Source: Acholoe squamosa (lineage: Eukaryota > Annelida > Polychaeta > Phyllodocida > Polynoidae). Taken from it: a stretch of DNA of 64,000 nt. The notes under the pieces are model-generated. The model saw only the letters and a list, made by a program, of their open reading frames with translations. It was not told the origin of the DNA and did no database searches. The stretch covers positions 57,577,774-57,641,773 of the forward strand of contig OX439046.1 in the NCBI GenBank assembly GCA_949317995.1, read 5' to 3'. Of this stretch, positions 34,894-44,217 are shown in pieces. Position 1 is the stretch's first letter; each line of letters opens with the position of its first letter. Made by a program: the position numbers and the translations under genes.

Positions 34894-35442
34894 AGGGAGG
34901 TGATAAGCAAATTCTCCTCTCTGTGTTGTTATAACTGCTGGTCCATTCCAGGTAAATATAGCCTTAGGTAGTGGGAAGGTTTTAACCACTATATCCTTAT
35001 AGGTCGGGGCAGCTGCTGATTTAATCTCATCAAATTCATGTGGTATTGGCCTCAGGGGTAGCGCGAAGTTTGAGTCTCCACAATATATTTTGAAATATAT
35101 TGTGGGATTTGTGCGCTTGGCCACATTTTTCTTGCCACAGTGTGTCTGTGCAAATTTCTTAAGGTACTTCATTATTCTGTAGGCTGAGTAGATGGTCAGG
35201 GTGAATAATATAGCAATTATCAGGGTGTGAGTTTCCTGAATTGTGAGGAAAGGGGTGTGGGTTTCCTCTGTAGGGGTTAATTTGGTAGGATTCTTATCTG
35301 GGAGCAATTTGTGTAGGGGCAGCTCGGTGACTAGTCTGAATGCTTTGGCTGTAGGCAGGTAGGCTACAGTCCCTCCTAGTCTGTATAATTTGAGTAGTAT
35401 GTATACTATAAAAATGTGAGCTGATATCCCTAGGATGAGTGC
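34894..35442 (-). pseudogene. env membrane-anchor region, after in-frame TGA
   Basis: This stretch is in the same frame as env and starts directly after its TGA at 35445-35443. It opens with a hydrophobic run (around AHIFIVYILLKLY), and a second hydrophobic segment follows near 35215-35160 (TLIIAILFTLTIYSAY), then a basic stretch. Class I fusion proteins need such an anchor at the C-terminus, so this is most likely the membrane and cytoplasmic part, cut off from the ectodomain by the stop. Readthrough cannot be excluded. Confidence 0.65.
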
Positions 35443-37272
35443 TCAGCTTTGGAAGATTGGATGCTCTGTAACTCGACGTAGGTATGATTCCTCGTAGCGC
35501 GTTTCCATTTCCTTATTAAGGTTGGAGGCATCTTTTAATAATGTTTTGGCAAAGGGCTCTAAATTTAGTTGAGTAATATCATCCATGATCGGATTTTCCT
35601 GTAGTTTTTCTAAGGTTCTAGAAAGGTTTACTACTGGGAAATTTGGAAGATTCTCTCCTTCATCTGGTTTGGTTTCAGAAATTTGGTTAAGTGCTGCCAT
35701 GAATGGTAAATTAATTGTCTTGAGAATGTAATGAAATGATAAGGTTGAGTTACAGGGCAACCTTGTGTTTGGAAGAGAAAATTCTCCTACACTGATTGTG
35801 CACCCACAGGGTACACCTATGATTGAGTAGGACTGGGCTTTTCGAGTTTCAGACGTTTTACCATGGCAGTTGATAAAGTAATGGGGTTCATTAGTAGTGA
35901 CCAGATACTCATCTTCAGAAATGGAAATAGCATGGGTGGTAGGTGTTTGCAGTGGTGAAACTGTAAACTTGCAATGTTCCTTAATCTGTTGAGCCTGGTT
36001 AGTAAAAATGGCTACAGGGCATTTAGGCCTGTGTTTATAAATTCTACCATTTACATCTCTGCATACCTTTACTGTAGTACCTTCACATGCCTGCATGTCT
36101 GCTGAGTCCAATTCGATGAATAATGATTCGTCGTAAGATACTGCTAGAAACTCAGTTGTGGTTTGTAATTTGGTGACTCCTCTGGTGGGGGTCTCCTGTG
36201 TGTCTATAGGCATGGGTGATGTAATCATTTGGTACAGTTTGAAGGTCGAGGTGGTAGATTGAATTATAATGTCCAGATGAATATATATATGGTGAGCCGA
36301 GTACGTGTATGAGGTCAGCTTCTGTGAATAATAGAAATCTAAGTCATTAATTGCGACTTGTGCTCCAGGGTGTGTAATCCTAAGTTTGCTATTAATGTCA
36401 ATCAAGTATCTAGCAAGGTCTGAGGGTGGTACTATATCAGGGGTTAGGATCCCTGATGATAGCATCCTCAGGGCTGCATTTGTCCTTTGCAGTGATTGAA
36501 CTGTATTCATTCTTGCTGCTATGATAATTAATGCATCATTTAATACTTGCATCTTTTCCCTTTGAGTTTTCTCGTGCCTTGAATATGAGTCAAGTGACCT
36601 GGACATGTTAGAGGCCCACAGGTTGACGGTGTCACCTATGGTGTTGATTGTGCTGTCCAGTACCTTCTTATCTTGGATGTATGCTTTAACAAACTTATCT
36701 TGTCTGTCTGTGATCTTTTCAATGAGACTAGCTGCTTCCTGATCTTGTTTAGTAAATTTCCTTAGTATTTCATCTATGTTCTTGAGCTGTCCCATTACTT
36801 GGTTTACATCTTCTACTGTGGCTAGGCCTAGCACACCGCGAAACAGGGGTGCTAGAAAACCCAGTATGGCCTCTCTTTTGGCCTTGTCCAATGTGTTTAT
36901 GGGGTTGGATAGGAACAATTTGATGGAGGCTAATGTTTCATTTATCTCCTTGTCTGCAATTTCCAGCAAGATGTCAAGCTCCTTGGCTTGTTGGATAATT
37001 TGACCAGAGGTATGATCTTGTAGAGTAGGAGTGATCGAGTGGAGTATTCTATCCCTTATGGATCCTTGGGTAACGGGTGCCCGAGGTATCTTGTAGGGGA
37101 TAGCTAACAATAGTGTTGTGGTTGTATGTCCATTGACCAATGGTTGAGGGCTAGGTTTGAATACTACTCCTATGTTTTGTCTCACCACAGGTGTATAACC
37201 TGCAGTAAGTGGTTCTATAGTATATAATAACAGCATAGTTAGCAGTATGGGTGAAACTCTCAGTCTCCCCAT
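35443..37272 (-). CDS. env: envelope-like glycoprotein ectodomain (env), truncated by TGA
   Basis: About 609 codons from ATG 37272 (context ACCATGG) to TGA at 35443. An N-terminal signal peptide (ILLTMLLLYTI) targets the ER. A basic site KAKR at residues 130-133 is followed by a hydrophobic glycine-rich segment (134-152) that fits a fusion peptide, then a long heptad-like helix region to about residue 260. The second half is cysteine-rich, with several N-glycosylation sites. This order resembles the F-type class I fusion proteins of errantiviruses and baculoviruses; the family assignment is inferred from layout, not alignment. The membrane anchor lies beyond the stop codon, so this copy would make at most a soluble product. 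It is probably expressed from a spliced mRNA, but no splice site was fixed. Confidence 0.75.
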   Translation of the reverse strand: MGRLRVSPILLTMLLLYTIEPLTAGYTPVVRQNIGVVFKPSPQPLVNGHTTTTLLLAIPYKIPRAPVTQGSIRDRILHSITPTLQDHTSGQIIQQAKELDILLEIADKEINETLASIKLFLSNPINTLDKAKREAILGFLAPLFRGVLGLATVEDVNQVMGQLKNIDEILRKFTKQDQEAASLIEKITDRQDKFVKAYIQDKKVLDSTINTIGDTVNLWASNMSRSLDSYSRHEKTQREKMQVLNDALIIIAARMNTVQSLQRTNAALRMLSSGILTPDIVPPSDLARYLIDINSKLRITHPGAQVAINDLDFYYSQKLTSYTYSAHHIYIHLDIIIQSTTSTFKLYQMITSPMPIDTQETPTRGVTKLQTTTEFLAVSYDESLFIELDSADMQACEGTTVKVCRDVNGRIYKHRPKCPVAIFTNQAQQIKEHCKFTVSPLQTPTTHAISISEDEYLVTTNEPHYFINCHGKTSETRKAQSYSIIGVPCGCTISVGEFSLPNTRLPCNSTLSFHYILKTINLPFMAALNQISETKPDEGENLPNFPVVNLSRTLEKLQENPIMDDITQLNLEPFAKTLLKDASNLNKEMETRYEESYLRRVTEHPIFQS

Positions 37273-38100
37273 GGTGCTTGTGTAAAGCAAGTTTGCTGTT
37301 TAAAGTCTTGTCAAATTTGTAGTGATTTAGGTGCTGGTAAAGTCTAAGTGTATGGTGTAACACTTTAAATGAAGTGGTTCAAACTGTACCTTTGCAAGAT
37401 TGAGCTGTCTTGGCAATATGTCCGGTGAGTCTATAGAGATTGACCAGTAAATGGTAAGGTCAGGTTGAAGGTGAAGTAGGTGTGTTCTTTATCCTAGTGC
37501 AGTCTCTCCTAATGGAGAAGTGGGCTGGCTAATTCCCAAGTGGGGTCCTGTAGACTTGTGTTCCAGACTGCAGCTGGATGAAGACTGATGGTGGGCTATG
37601 GTCCACAGTGCTTCTTATGTAGCCTACCCTACCCACATCCATTGTGGGCCTGGTATTGTTTCTCTGGAGTCAAGGCCTTGATCTCCAGTGTCTGCAACTG
37701 TGGGGGCTTATTGTGTAATCTGTGTACTGGTAATTAGCTCCTCCTGTCATCCAGGACAGCCATTCATGACCGTCTAGACAGTTGTCTGAGTGTAGCTTAT
37801 AAGGTCAATTGATCTCTATAGACTGCTGTGTTGGCATAGCGCGCTCTTTCATGTGGGGATTAGGCTTTAGACACTCCATTGTGTTACCCTTACTCTTCTT
37901 AGACTTCATGTCTGCTTTACTTGGAGGGTCCCAGTCTTTGACCATTCAGAGGCAATAACCTACTGATATATTTACAAATTTGATTGGCTTTATATACATA
38001 TAAGTAATTCATTATCAGTCACACATGTCTTATGTGTGGATGAAGAGAATTTGTAATAAATTTTGAAAATCTTATGTTCTTTTGGTATCTCAATTTGTTT
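37273..38100 (-). other. spacer between integrase and env
   Basis: About 0.8 kb without a credible frame on either strand. It may hold the splice acceptor for env mRNA, but no site stands out. Confidence 0.4.
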
Positions 38101-39900
38101 CTAATTTCTTGAAACTGCACCACACCTAGATGTTTTTCTTAGTATGTGGTGTGCAGGCCTAGGCTTGATAGGGCCTATGCCTGTGGTTTCTTTTGTAAGG
38201 GTGATATCATTTTTGTTCCTTACAATTTTGTTGTAGTATTTGGCTTCATGTGGAATAAGCCTGTGTGCAAATTCATTATTTCTGACAGCCACAACCTTCT
38301 TCAGTCTGTCTATGTGCACTGGTCTGGCCACCAATAGATTGGTGTCCAAGTTTTTGAGTTTGGCACTTGTCAAACTAGGTCTATTCACTACAACATATGG
38401 TCCCATAAAAAGGGGTTGAAGTTTCTTACACTCCGTATTGGTCAGGATTCTTGGTATGTTTAGGTACACCATGTCGGTGACCTTGATTTCCTGTGGTGTA
38501 AGTTTCTTATCATATCTATCCTTCCTTTCCTTTTGTAGCTTGGCGACCCTTTCTATAGCTTTCCTCCTAGAGGTATCTTGATTTGTTATCATGTTAGCTA
38601 CATGGTCTGCTACGGTGGATATGTCTTCCTGTATTCCCAGCCCTAAGTCCATTGGGGTGGCTGGGTTTCTTCCATGGAGTAGGAAGAAAGGGGTGAATCC
38701 TGTGGTTTGGGATTCAGTGTTGTTTAATGCAAAGGTTATGGGTTCAATAAATGAATCCCAATTGTTTTGGTGTTTTGAGCAGAATGCTCTGAGCGCTGTG
38801 CCTATGCTAGCATTGAATCTCTCTACAAGCCCATTTGATTGTGGCCTGTATGGTGAGGAGAATTTATGTTTGATCTTGAGGTGTTTAGTTAACTTTGTGA
38901 ACTTTGCACCTGTATAACATGTCCCATTGTCTGTTTGAAGAGTGGCTGGTGTTCCATGATGACAAATTATATTCTTGTAGAACTCTGCTGCTGTTGTCTC
39001 AGCTTTTAAGTCAGTAGTAGCCCAAGCTGTTGCATATCTGGTAGCATAATCTATGCAGACTTGTATATGTTTGTTTCCCCTGGCAGTTGTGGGAAGTGGT
39101 CCCACCGCGTCGAGGTTTAGGAACTTCATTGGTGAAGCCATGTACTCTCTCACTGTCATTGGTGTTTTGTGTGAGTGTACTTGCCTTTTTGCTGTGAGGC
39201 ATGTGTGGCAGGTGGAAACATATTTTGTTGTGTCTGCTAGCATAGACTTCCAATATACCCTAGGTCGGAGTGCTGACAGCATCCTACTGGAACCAAGATG
39301 GCCGCCGGTAGGTGAGTCATGGAAATACTGTAGTGTACTTGTTACCCATTGCTGTGGTATAACAATTTGAAGTGGTACAGTATTGGTTTTTCTCCAGTTT
39401 ATGGGGCATATATGGACTAATGTACCATTTACCAAGGTGTATGTCTGGCCTTGGTTGATGATTCTATTCCCTTGTGCTTTTGGTGCAGGCAAGGTCCTAT
39501 CCTCAAGATATTGTATGAGGGGCAATAGGTCCTTGTCCTTCCTTTGTTCCAAGCCAAGGTTTGTACCTGAGATGGATGTGTCGGGAATCTGATCCAGTAA
39601 TTGATTTATATCTAGCACATGTTGTTTTATTCTGTCTCTTTCTTTTTCTTTTTCATCGACTATTGGCCTATCTTGTGCCTTTTGTTGGGGTGTGTCACTC
39701 TTGTTTTGGTGTGTAGGCTCCTTTGGAGGGCCTATTCTTGCCTTGATGGGAGTGGCAACCTTTTTCTTTAAAGGCACAATTTGCTTTTTGTCAATCTTCT
39801 TTGTCTCAGAGTTCTTTGACTTAGTTGATGCAGTGTCTTTTGTGACATTTTTCCTGGCAGGTGGGGTTTTGGTAGGTTTGACCTGTGACCTTTTTCTCAT
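38101..39900 (-). CDS. pol: integrase (pol, C-terminal part)
   Basis: A 599-codon frame from ATG 39900. It catalyses joining of element DNA to the host genome. Zinc-binding HHCC residues are at H194, H201, C231 and C234. The catalytic D,D-E triad is D264 (LDAVGPLP), D324 (TDNGT) and E360 (NGLVERFN). A GPY/F module follows at 500-502 (FMGPYVV), which supports Ty3/Gypsy. The N-terminal 90 residues are lysine-rich and low-complexity. It overlaps the RT frame by 80 bases in the +1 frame, so expression would need a frameshift, reinitiation at its ATG, or the overlap marks a single-base indel. All catalytic residues are present. Confidence 0.9.
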   Translation of the reverse strand: MRKRSQVKPTKTPPARKNVTKDTASTKSKNSETKKIDKKQIVPLKKKVATPIKARIGPPKEPTHQNKSDTPQQKAQDRPIVDEKEKERDRIKQHVLDINQLLDQIPDTSISGTNLGLEQRKDKDLLPLIQYLEDRTLPAPKAQGNRIINQGQTYTLVNGTLVHICPINWRKTNTVPLQIVIPQQWVTSTLQYFHDSPTGGHLGSSRMLSALRPRVYWKSMLADTTKYVSTCHTCLTAKRQVHSHKTPMTVREYMASPMKFLNLDAVGPLPTTARGNKHIQVCIDYATRYATAWATTDLKAETTAAEFYKNIICHHGTPATLQTDNGTCYTGAKFTKLTKHLKIKHKFSSPYRPQSNGLVERFNASIGTALRAFCSKHQNNWDSFIEPITFALNNTESQTTGFTPFFLLHGRNPATPMDLGLGIQEDISTVADHVANMITNQDTSRRKAIERVAKLQKERKDRYDKKLTPQEIKVTDMVYLNIPRILTNTECKKLQPLFMGPYVVVNRPSLTSAKLKNLDTNLLVARPVHIDRLKKVVAVRNNEFAHRLIPHEAKYYNKIVRNKNDITLTKETTGIGPIKPRPAHHILRKTSRCGAVSRN

Positions 39901-41995
39901 TTAGAATAGTTTGTGATTGTGTGGGGGGTTTTGGTGTGCCCTCCTGAATCATTTCTCTAGTCTTTGAGCGTGTGGTCATAGGACACAAATGGTTTGATGT
40001 TTCCTCTCCCTGCATTGGTTCAAAGAATCTGACTGATTTGGAAGTTGCTTGAGTAATAGCATATATTGTGTCTTCTGGATCTTCATCATCTGAGTCAGGT
40101 GGGGTGAAGGGTGGCTCCTTAGGAGTTGCCTTCACTATCTGATTGAGTGATGAGAATTCGATAGGCTCGAAGTCATTATCTGGAAAGAGTTGTGAGTATT
40201 CTCTCTCACAGTGGCAAAACACATAGTGTGTAGATTGCTTTAAGATACCCCTAATGGGTGTCTCTGGCCTTTCAATGGTGTTGGGCGGATCATCCCTTTT
40301 GAATGGTACTTTCTTTGTTACTTTTGCAAACTTGGTTCTACTGGCTGCTCTAACTCTCCTTGGTGGGGGTGGAGGGTTAGTCATGGGTCCAGAGTCTGGG
40401 TATTCTCTTCTAGACATAGCATCTGGAGGTATGTTATCATCCCCTTTCACGTGTTGGATGGTGAATGAAAATTGTTGTATGTCTAGAGCCCATCTGGCCC
40501 ATCTATGTGTGAGTCCTGTATTGGTTAATAGTGGGATTAGGGCTGCATGGTCTGTGTATAACTGGAAGTGTCTAGTCTCTAGATAGTGTCTGAAGTGTAA
40601 TACTCCATACACTACTCCCAGTAGTTCTCTCTCTGTGGTATTGTAATTTCTCTCATGTTTGGAGAGGGTTCTACCTGCAAAGGCTACTGGTCTGAGCACT
40701 CCTTCATTATCTCTCTGTGAGAGTACAGCTCCTAAACTCACATTGGAAGCATCAGTTGCCAAACTGAACTCTTTCTCATAGTTTGGATATCTGAGAAGAG
40801 CATTGGTACAGAGGGCATGCTTTAATGTTTTGAAAGCATTATCTGTCTCTTCTGTCCAGACAAATGCTTTGAGATGTGTCTGTAGATCATATAATGGTCT
40901 AGCAATTTGGGCATAACCTTTGATAAACTTTTTGAAGTATTGGCATAGGCCTGTGAAGGATCTGACATTTTTGACTGATTTTGGTGTTGGGAAGGTTTTG
41001 ATTGACTCCACCTTTGTGGGAGATGGTTGTAGTCCCATGGGTGTGACTCTCATTCCCAAGAAGTCTATTCTGTCTATGAAGTATTCACATTTTGATTTCT
41101 TCAGTTTGAGTTTACCAACTCTTAGGCTGTTGAACACATCTTCCAGGTCATGGAAGTGTTGTTCGATTGATGGTGATAATACCAATATGTCATCTAGGTA
41201 TGGTAGGGCACATTTGTACTTGAGTTTGTTCAGAATTAATGTGACTAGATGGCAGAATCCCGCCGGTGCGGTCGCTAAACCCATCGGCATCCTTTCGTAG
41301 ACATATTTTTTGTCATTTGCTATGAATGCGGTTTTATGCTGATCCTCCTGTCTTATAGGAATTTGAAAAAATCCCTGTTGGGCATCTAGCTTACTGAATA
41401 CTCTTGGTCTGAGTGACCCTATCATGTCTAGAGTGTCATCGGCCCGGGGTGTAGATAAGGCTTGATTTATCGTGTTTTGGTTCAAATAACGAAAATCTGT
41501 GACGAGCCTATGGCCTCCCGATGATTTTTGTACTAAAAAGGATCTGGAAGCCCAGGGGCCTTCAGCACATTCTCTCAGAATGCCCTGTTGTACTAGCCTT
41601 TCACACTCTTCCCCTATTGCGGCCTGTTTTTCTGGTGTTTGTCTATATGGTAGGAAATGACATGGTACTGCCTCAGGTTTTACATGTATTGAGTGTGTAT
41701 ACAGGTGTGTGGCACCAATGTCTCCATCTTTTCCTACAAATATATCATCATACTTGGTCAGCAGTGATTCTAATCTATCATGCTGATCTTTGGATGTGAG
41801 CACAGATTTTGGTGGAACATTCTCTTCCAATTCTGGCTCGAGGTCATGTGCCTCACTATGTATAGCAGCTATTTCAGAGAGTCTGATTGAGTTGGGTTCA
41901 GGGTCAGCATATGTGGACTCACAGTCTGAGTCTGTGTCACTGAATTGAGTTACATCCTCAGGCCGTATGGCTGAGATGGATTTATGATATACCAT
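39821..41995 (-). CDS. pol: reverse transcriptase and RNase H (pol, middle part)
   Basis: A 724-codon frame; the first few codons belong to the solo LTR inserted next to it, so the native part starts at about 41982. RT motifs are TDFRYLN (166-172), LDAQQGF (203-209), the active site YLDD (266-269) and LGMRVTP (313-319). RNase H follows with D415 (ATDAS), E457 (RELLG), D482 (YTDHAAL) and D525. The tail beyond residue 540 is a proline- and acid-rich linker toward integrase. It makes DNA from element RNA and removes the RNA strand. The protease frame upstream was separated from it by the solo LTR. No lost catalytic residues were noticed. Confidence 0.92.
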   Translation of the reverse strand: MVYHKSISAIRPEDVTQFSDTDSDCESTYADPEPNSIRLSEIAAIHSEAHDLEPELEENVPPKSVLTSKDQHDRLESLLTKYDDIFVGKDGDIGATHLYTHSIHVKPEAVPCHFLPYRQTPEKQAAIGEECERLVQQGILRECAEGPWASRSFLVQKSSGGHRLVTDFRYLNQNTINQALSTPRADDTLDMIGSLRPRVFSKLDAQQGFFQIPIRQEDQHKTAFIANDKKYVYERMPMGLATAPAGFCHLVTLILNKLKYKCALPYLDDILVLSPSIEQHFHDLEDVFNSLRVGKLKLKKSKCEYFIDRIDFLGMRVTPMGLQPSPTKVESIKTFPTPKSVKNVRSFTGLCQYFKKFIKGYAQIARPLYDLQTHLKAFVWTEETDNAFKTLKHALCTNALLRYPNYEKEFSLATDASNVSLGAVLSQRDNEGVLRPVAFAGRTLSKHERNYNTTERELLGVVYGVLHFRHYLETRHFQLYTDHAALIPLLTNTGLTHRWARWALDIQQFSFTIQHVKGDDNIPPDAMSRREYPDSGPMTNPPPPPRRVRAASRTKFAKVTKKVPFKRDDPPNTIERPETPIRGILKQSTHYVFCHCEREYSQLFPDNDFEPIEFSSLNQIVKATPKEPPFTPPDSDDEDPEDTIYAITQATSKSVRFFEPMQGEETSNHLCPMTTRSKTREMIQEGTPKPPTQSQTILNEKKVTGQTYQNPTCQEKCHKRHCIN

Positions 41996-43333
41996 TTTAT
42001 TATTCCATAAATTGTAACATATTTTGTATTAATCAAAGGATATCTATGAAATTAATACATGGGTTGGTTCTAAGAGCTATAAGAGCGCTCAAACTTTGTA
42101 TAAGAGCGTTCATGCCCCACTGCACACCAGCCAGGTCAGTTACAAACACTCTCTCTGACATCAAAAGGCTCCGACCTAATGGTTCACTGCACAATATAAT
42201 AAAAATGAGGGTCTCAGTGTGCGACCTCATGGTTCAATGCACAAATTAATAACTTGTAAGTGAATGCAACTGGCCGTCACGGGTGCCTGAGCACCGCTGA
42301 CGCCGTCATGAGTGTCTGAGCACTCTAAGGACTGAACAATGGGTTACATAAGCACGACGCCATAACCTTCCGGTCGCTCTAGCGTCGCTCCTGAGCAAGC
42401 TAGGTCAAATATCAAAGCATTTATGGAAAGCCCATAATTAGACGGTCAAAATGAGCCCAAGATCAAGGCGGAACTCCCATTATTAAGGAAGTTATGCTAT
42501 GGAGACTGAAAGGAGCTCCAAGTGCACTACAGACAAACCGGCGCGAATTACGCGCCTATCCAGCGGGCATTATAAATTTGGCATATTCAACTCCGCGCAT
42601 GCCCAAAATGGCGGTTATAAACGCATAAACGACCGAGATATGAGGGTCTAAAGATGCAGAACCGACCAAGACAATGGGGGGCATAGCGGCGTCCATGGGG
42701 GTCCTTTGTCCCCCTGTGACACTTGAAAGAGTCCCCTCAAACAATTGTAGAGTTAGGCAGATGCTGCTGGCTCCAGTCAGTCTGGAGGTGCTTTTCCAAG
42801 ATTTGCTACAAATAGCCTGTCTGCACCTCCAGGAAGACAGATCACCAAGAACCGCTCTAGAGGTAACATCTCCAGTCATCTCCTGCTACCTGCTATACCA
42901 CTGCACTATGGTGAAACTATGCTAGACAGGCATTGGTTTTCTACCATTAGTGGCCAGGGGCTATCTTCTTCAAGACTTCCACCAGAGGGTAAAGTTATTC
43001 ATTATTACATTATTCCTCTAAGCAGCAGGTCAGGAGCTAGGTGTGGGAACCCACCTAGAACTATGCTGGACACTGTATTATTAATACCTCACAGGTGGAG
43101 TGGAACTGAACATTGTACTTTATAAATTACTGTATGTTTACTGTATGTACAAATTACCTACATACTAACTACTGTATGATTAATATTTCTTACATGTTGC
43201 CTAAAGCTGAATAAACCAGTGACAACTGGAAATAACACTATTTATAAGAGCCTTGAGATAATTACACTATATACCACTAGTCTTATGATATTTCTCATAT
43301 GACAACTTGATCATGCCAATCACTAGTATGACA
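41983..43333 (+). mobile_element. solo LTR of the same family, inverted, inside pol
   Basis: 1351 bases similar over the full length to the two flanking LTRs but in opposite orientation, with a perfect 4-bp duplication GATT on both sides (41979-41982, 43334-43337). It is visibly more divergent from the flanking LTRs than they are from each other. It separates protease from RT. A solo LTR normally remains after recombination between the LTRs of a full copy. Confidence 0.9.
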
Positions 43334-44184
43334 GATTGATCAGTGTGTGGGGTAGTGTCTGACACCTGTTGAGGTTTTTCTAAATCAGATTCCTTGACTT
43401 CCTGAAATAGAGCTATGATGGCACCCTTTTTGATTTTATGTGGGCGCCTGCTGGTGTTGAGTAACACTAGGGGATGTTTGTTATTTTCCCTGGGGGTTAC
43501 TGCTGCCCTTTGAACTAGATATGGGGCATTGTTATTTCTTTGGAGGTTATCTACTACTCCAGTTTTGCCTTGCAGTGACTGAGTAGATGTGACCTTACCC
43601 AATACTGCAAGTTCAGAGAATGGAGGGATGGTAAAATCCCTCACTGCCCTAATGGGTTTGAGAATTTGTTCAGGATCAACATTAAATTCAATTTGAGATT
43701 TTGTAGTGCTTAAGAAATCTGTGCCGAGAACAACGGGCTGTGTGAGGTTGGGTATTACAGCAAATTGGTATTGGAATCTGACACCTTGGATTCTAAAGTT
43801 CAGCATAGCTGAATGTCTAACATGACACACCGATCCATCTGCCAAGTGGATGTTGATTTTAGATTTCCTCAGTTGGATATGGAATCTCTTTTGGAGATCC
43901 ATGAGGAATGATTGTCTGACACAGGTGATAGTAGCACCTGTATCAACCAAACATTGTACATCTGAAACATCATATAGATTTGCATTGATACAGCCATTTT
44001 GAAGAAGTACAATAGAAAGCTTGGTACTCTCACCTGTATCCTTTGATGATGAATCTGGTGGGGTGATGTGTGTCACTGATGGACGTCTCTGTTTGTTAGA
44101 TGGTAGATTTGCACTAGCAATTGTCTCTGGTTGGATCTTTGTTAATCCTGATTGATTGTTTGTATTTGGGGTGTCACAGTGCAC
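43267..44184 (-). CDS. pol: aspartic protease (pol, N-terminal part), truncated
   Basis: A 305-codon open frame, counted from a non-ATG codon because this region is probably made by -1 frameshifting from gag. The retropepsin active site is LVDTGAT (79-85). A flap-like hydrophilic loop follows, then the second conserved stretch VVLGTDFL (151-158). It acts as a dimer to process the polyprotein. The last 22 or so codons lie in the inserted solo LTR and are foreign. The stem-loop at 44172-44205 sits at its start. Confidence 0.88.
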   Translation of the reverse strand: MHCDTPNTNNQSGLTKIQPETIASANLPSNKQRRPSVTHITPPDSSSKDTGESTKLSIVLLQNGCINANLYDVSDVQCLVDTGATITCVRQSFLMDLQKRFHIQLRKSKINIHLADGSVCHVRHSAMLNFRIQGVRFQYQFAVIPNLTQPVVLGTDFLSTTKSQIEFNVDPEQILKPIRAVRDFTIPPFSELAVLGKVTSTQSLQGKTGVVDNLQRNNNAPYLVQRAAVTPRENNKHPLVLLNTSRRPHKIKKGAIIALFQEVKESDLEKPQQVSDTTPHTDQSVILVIGMIKLSYEKYHKTSGI

Positions 44185-44217
44185 TGGCCCATCGGCACTG
44201 TGACATCCTAGTTTTCC
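44172..44217 (-). promoter_or_regulatory. candidate -1 ribosomal frameshift signal (gag/protease)
   Basis: On the element strand GGAAAAC (44217-44211) is followed immediately by the gag stop TAG. After a 5-nt spacer comes a perfect 11-bp stem (44205-44195 with 44182-44172) around a 12-nt loop. The downstream protease frame is the -1 frame. Slippery heptamer, spacer and hairpin match the layout of retroviral frameshift sites, although GGAAAAC is not among the commonest heptamers. Confidence 0.7.
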
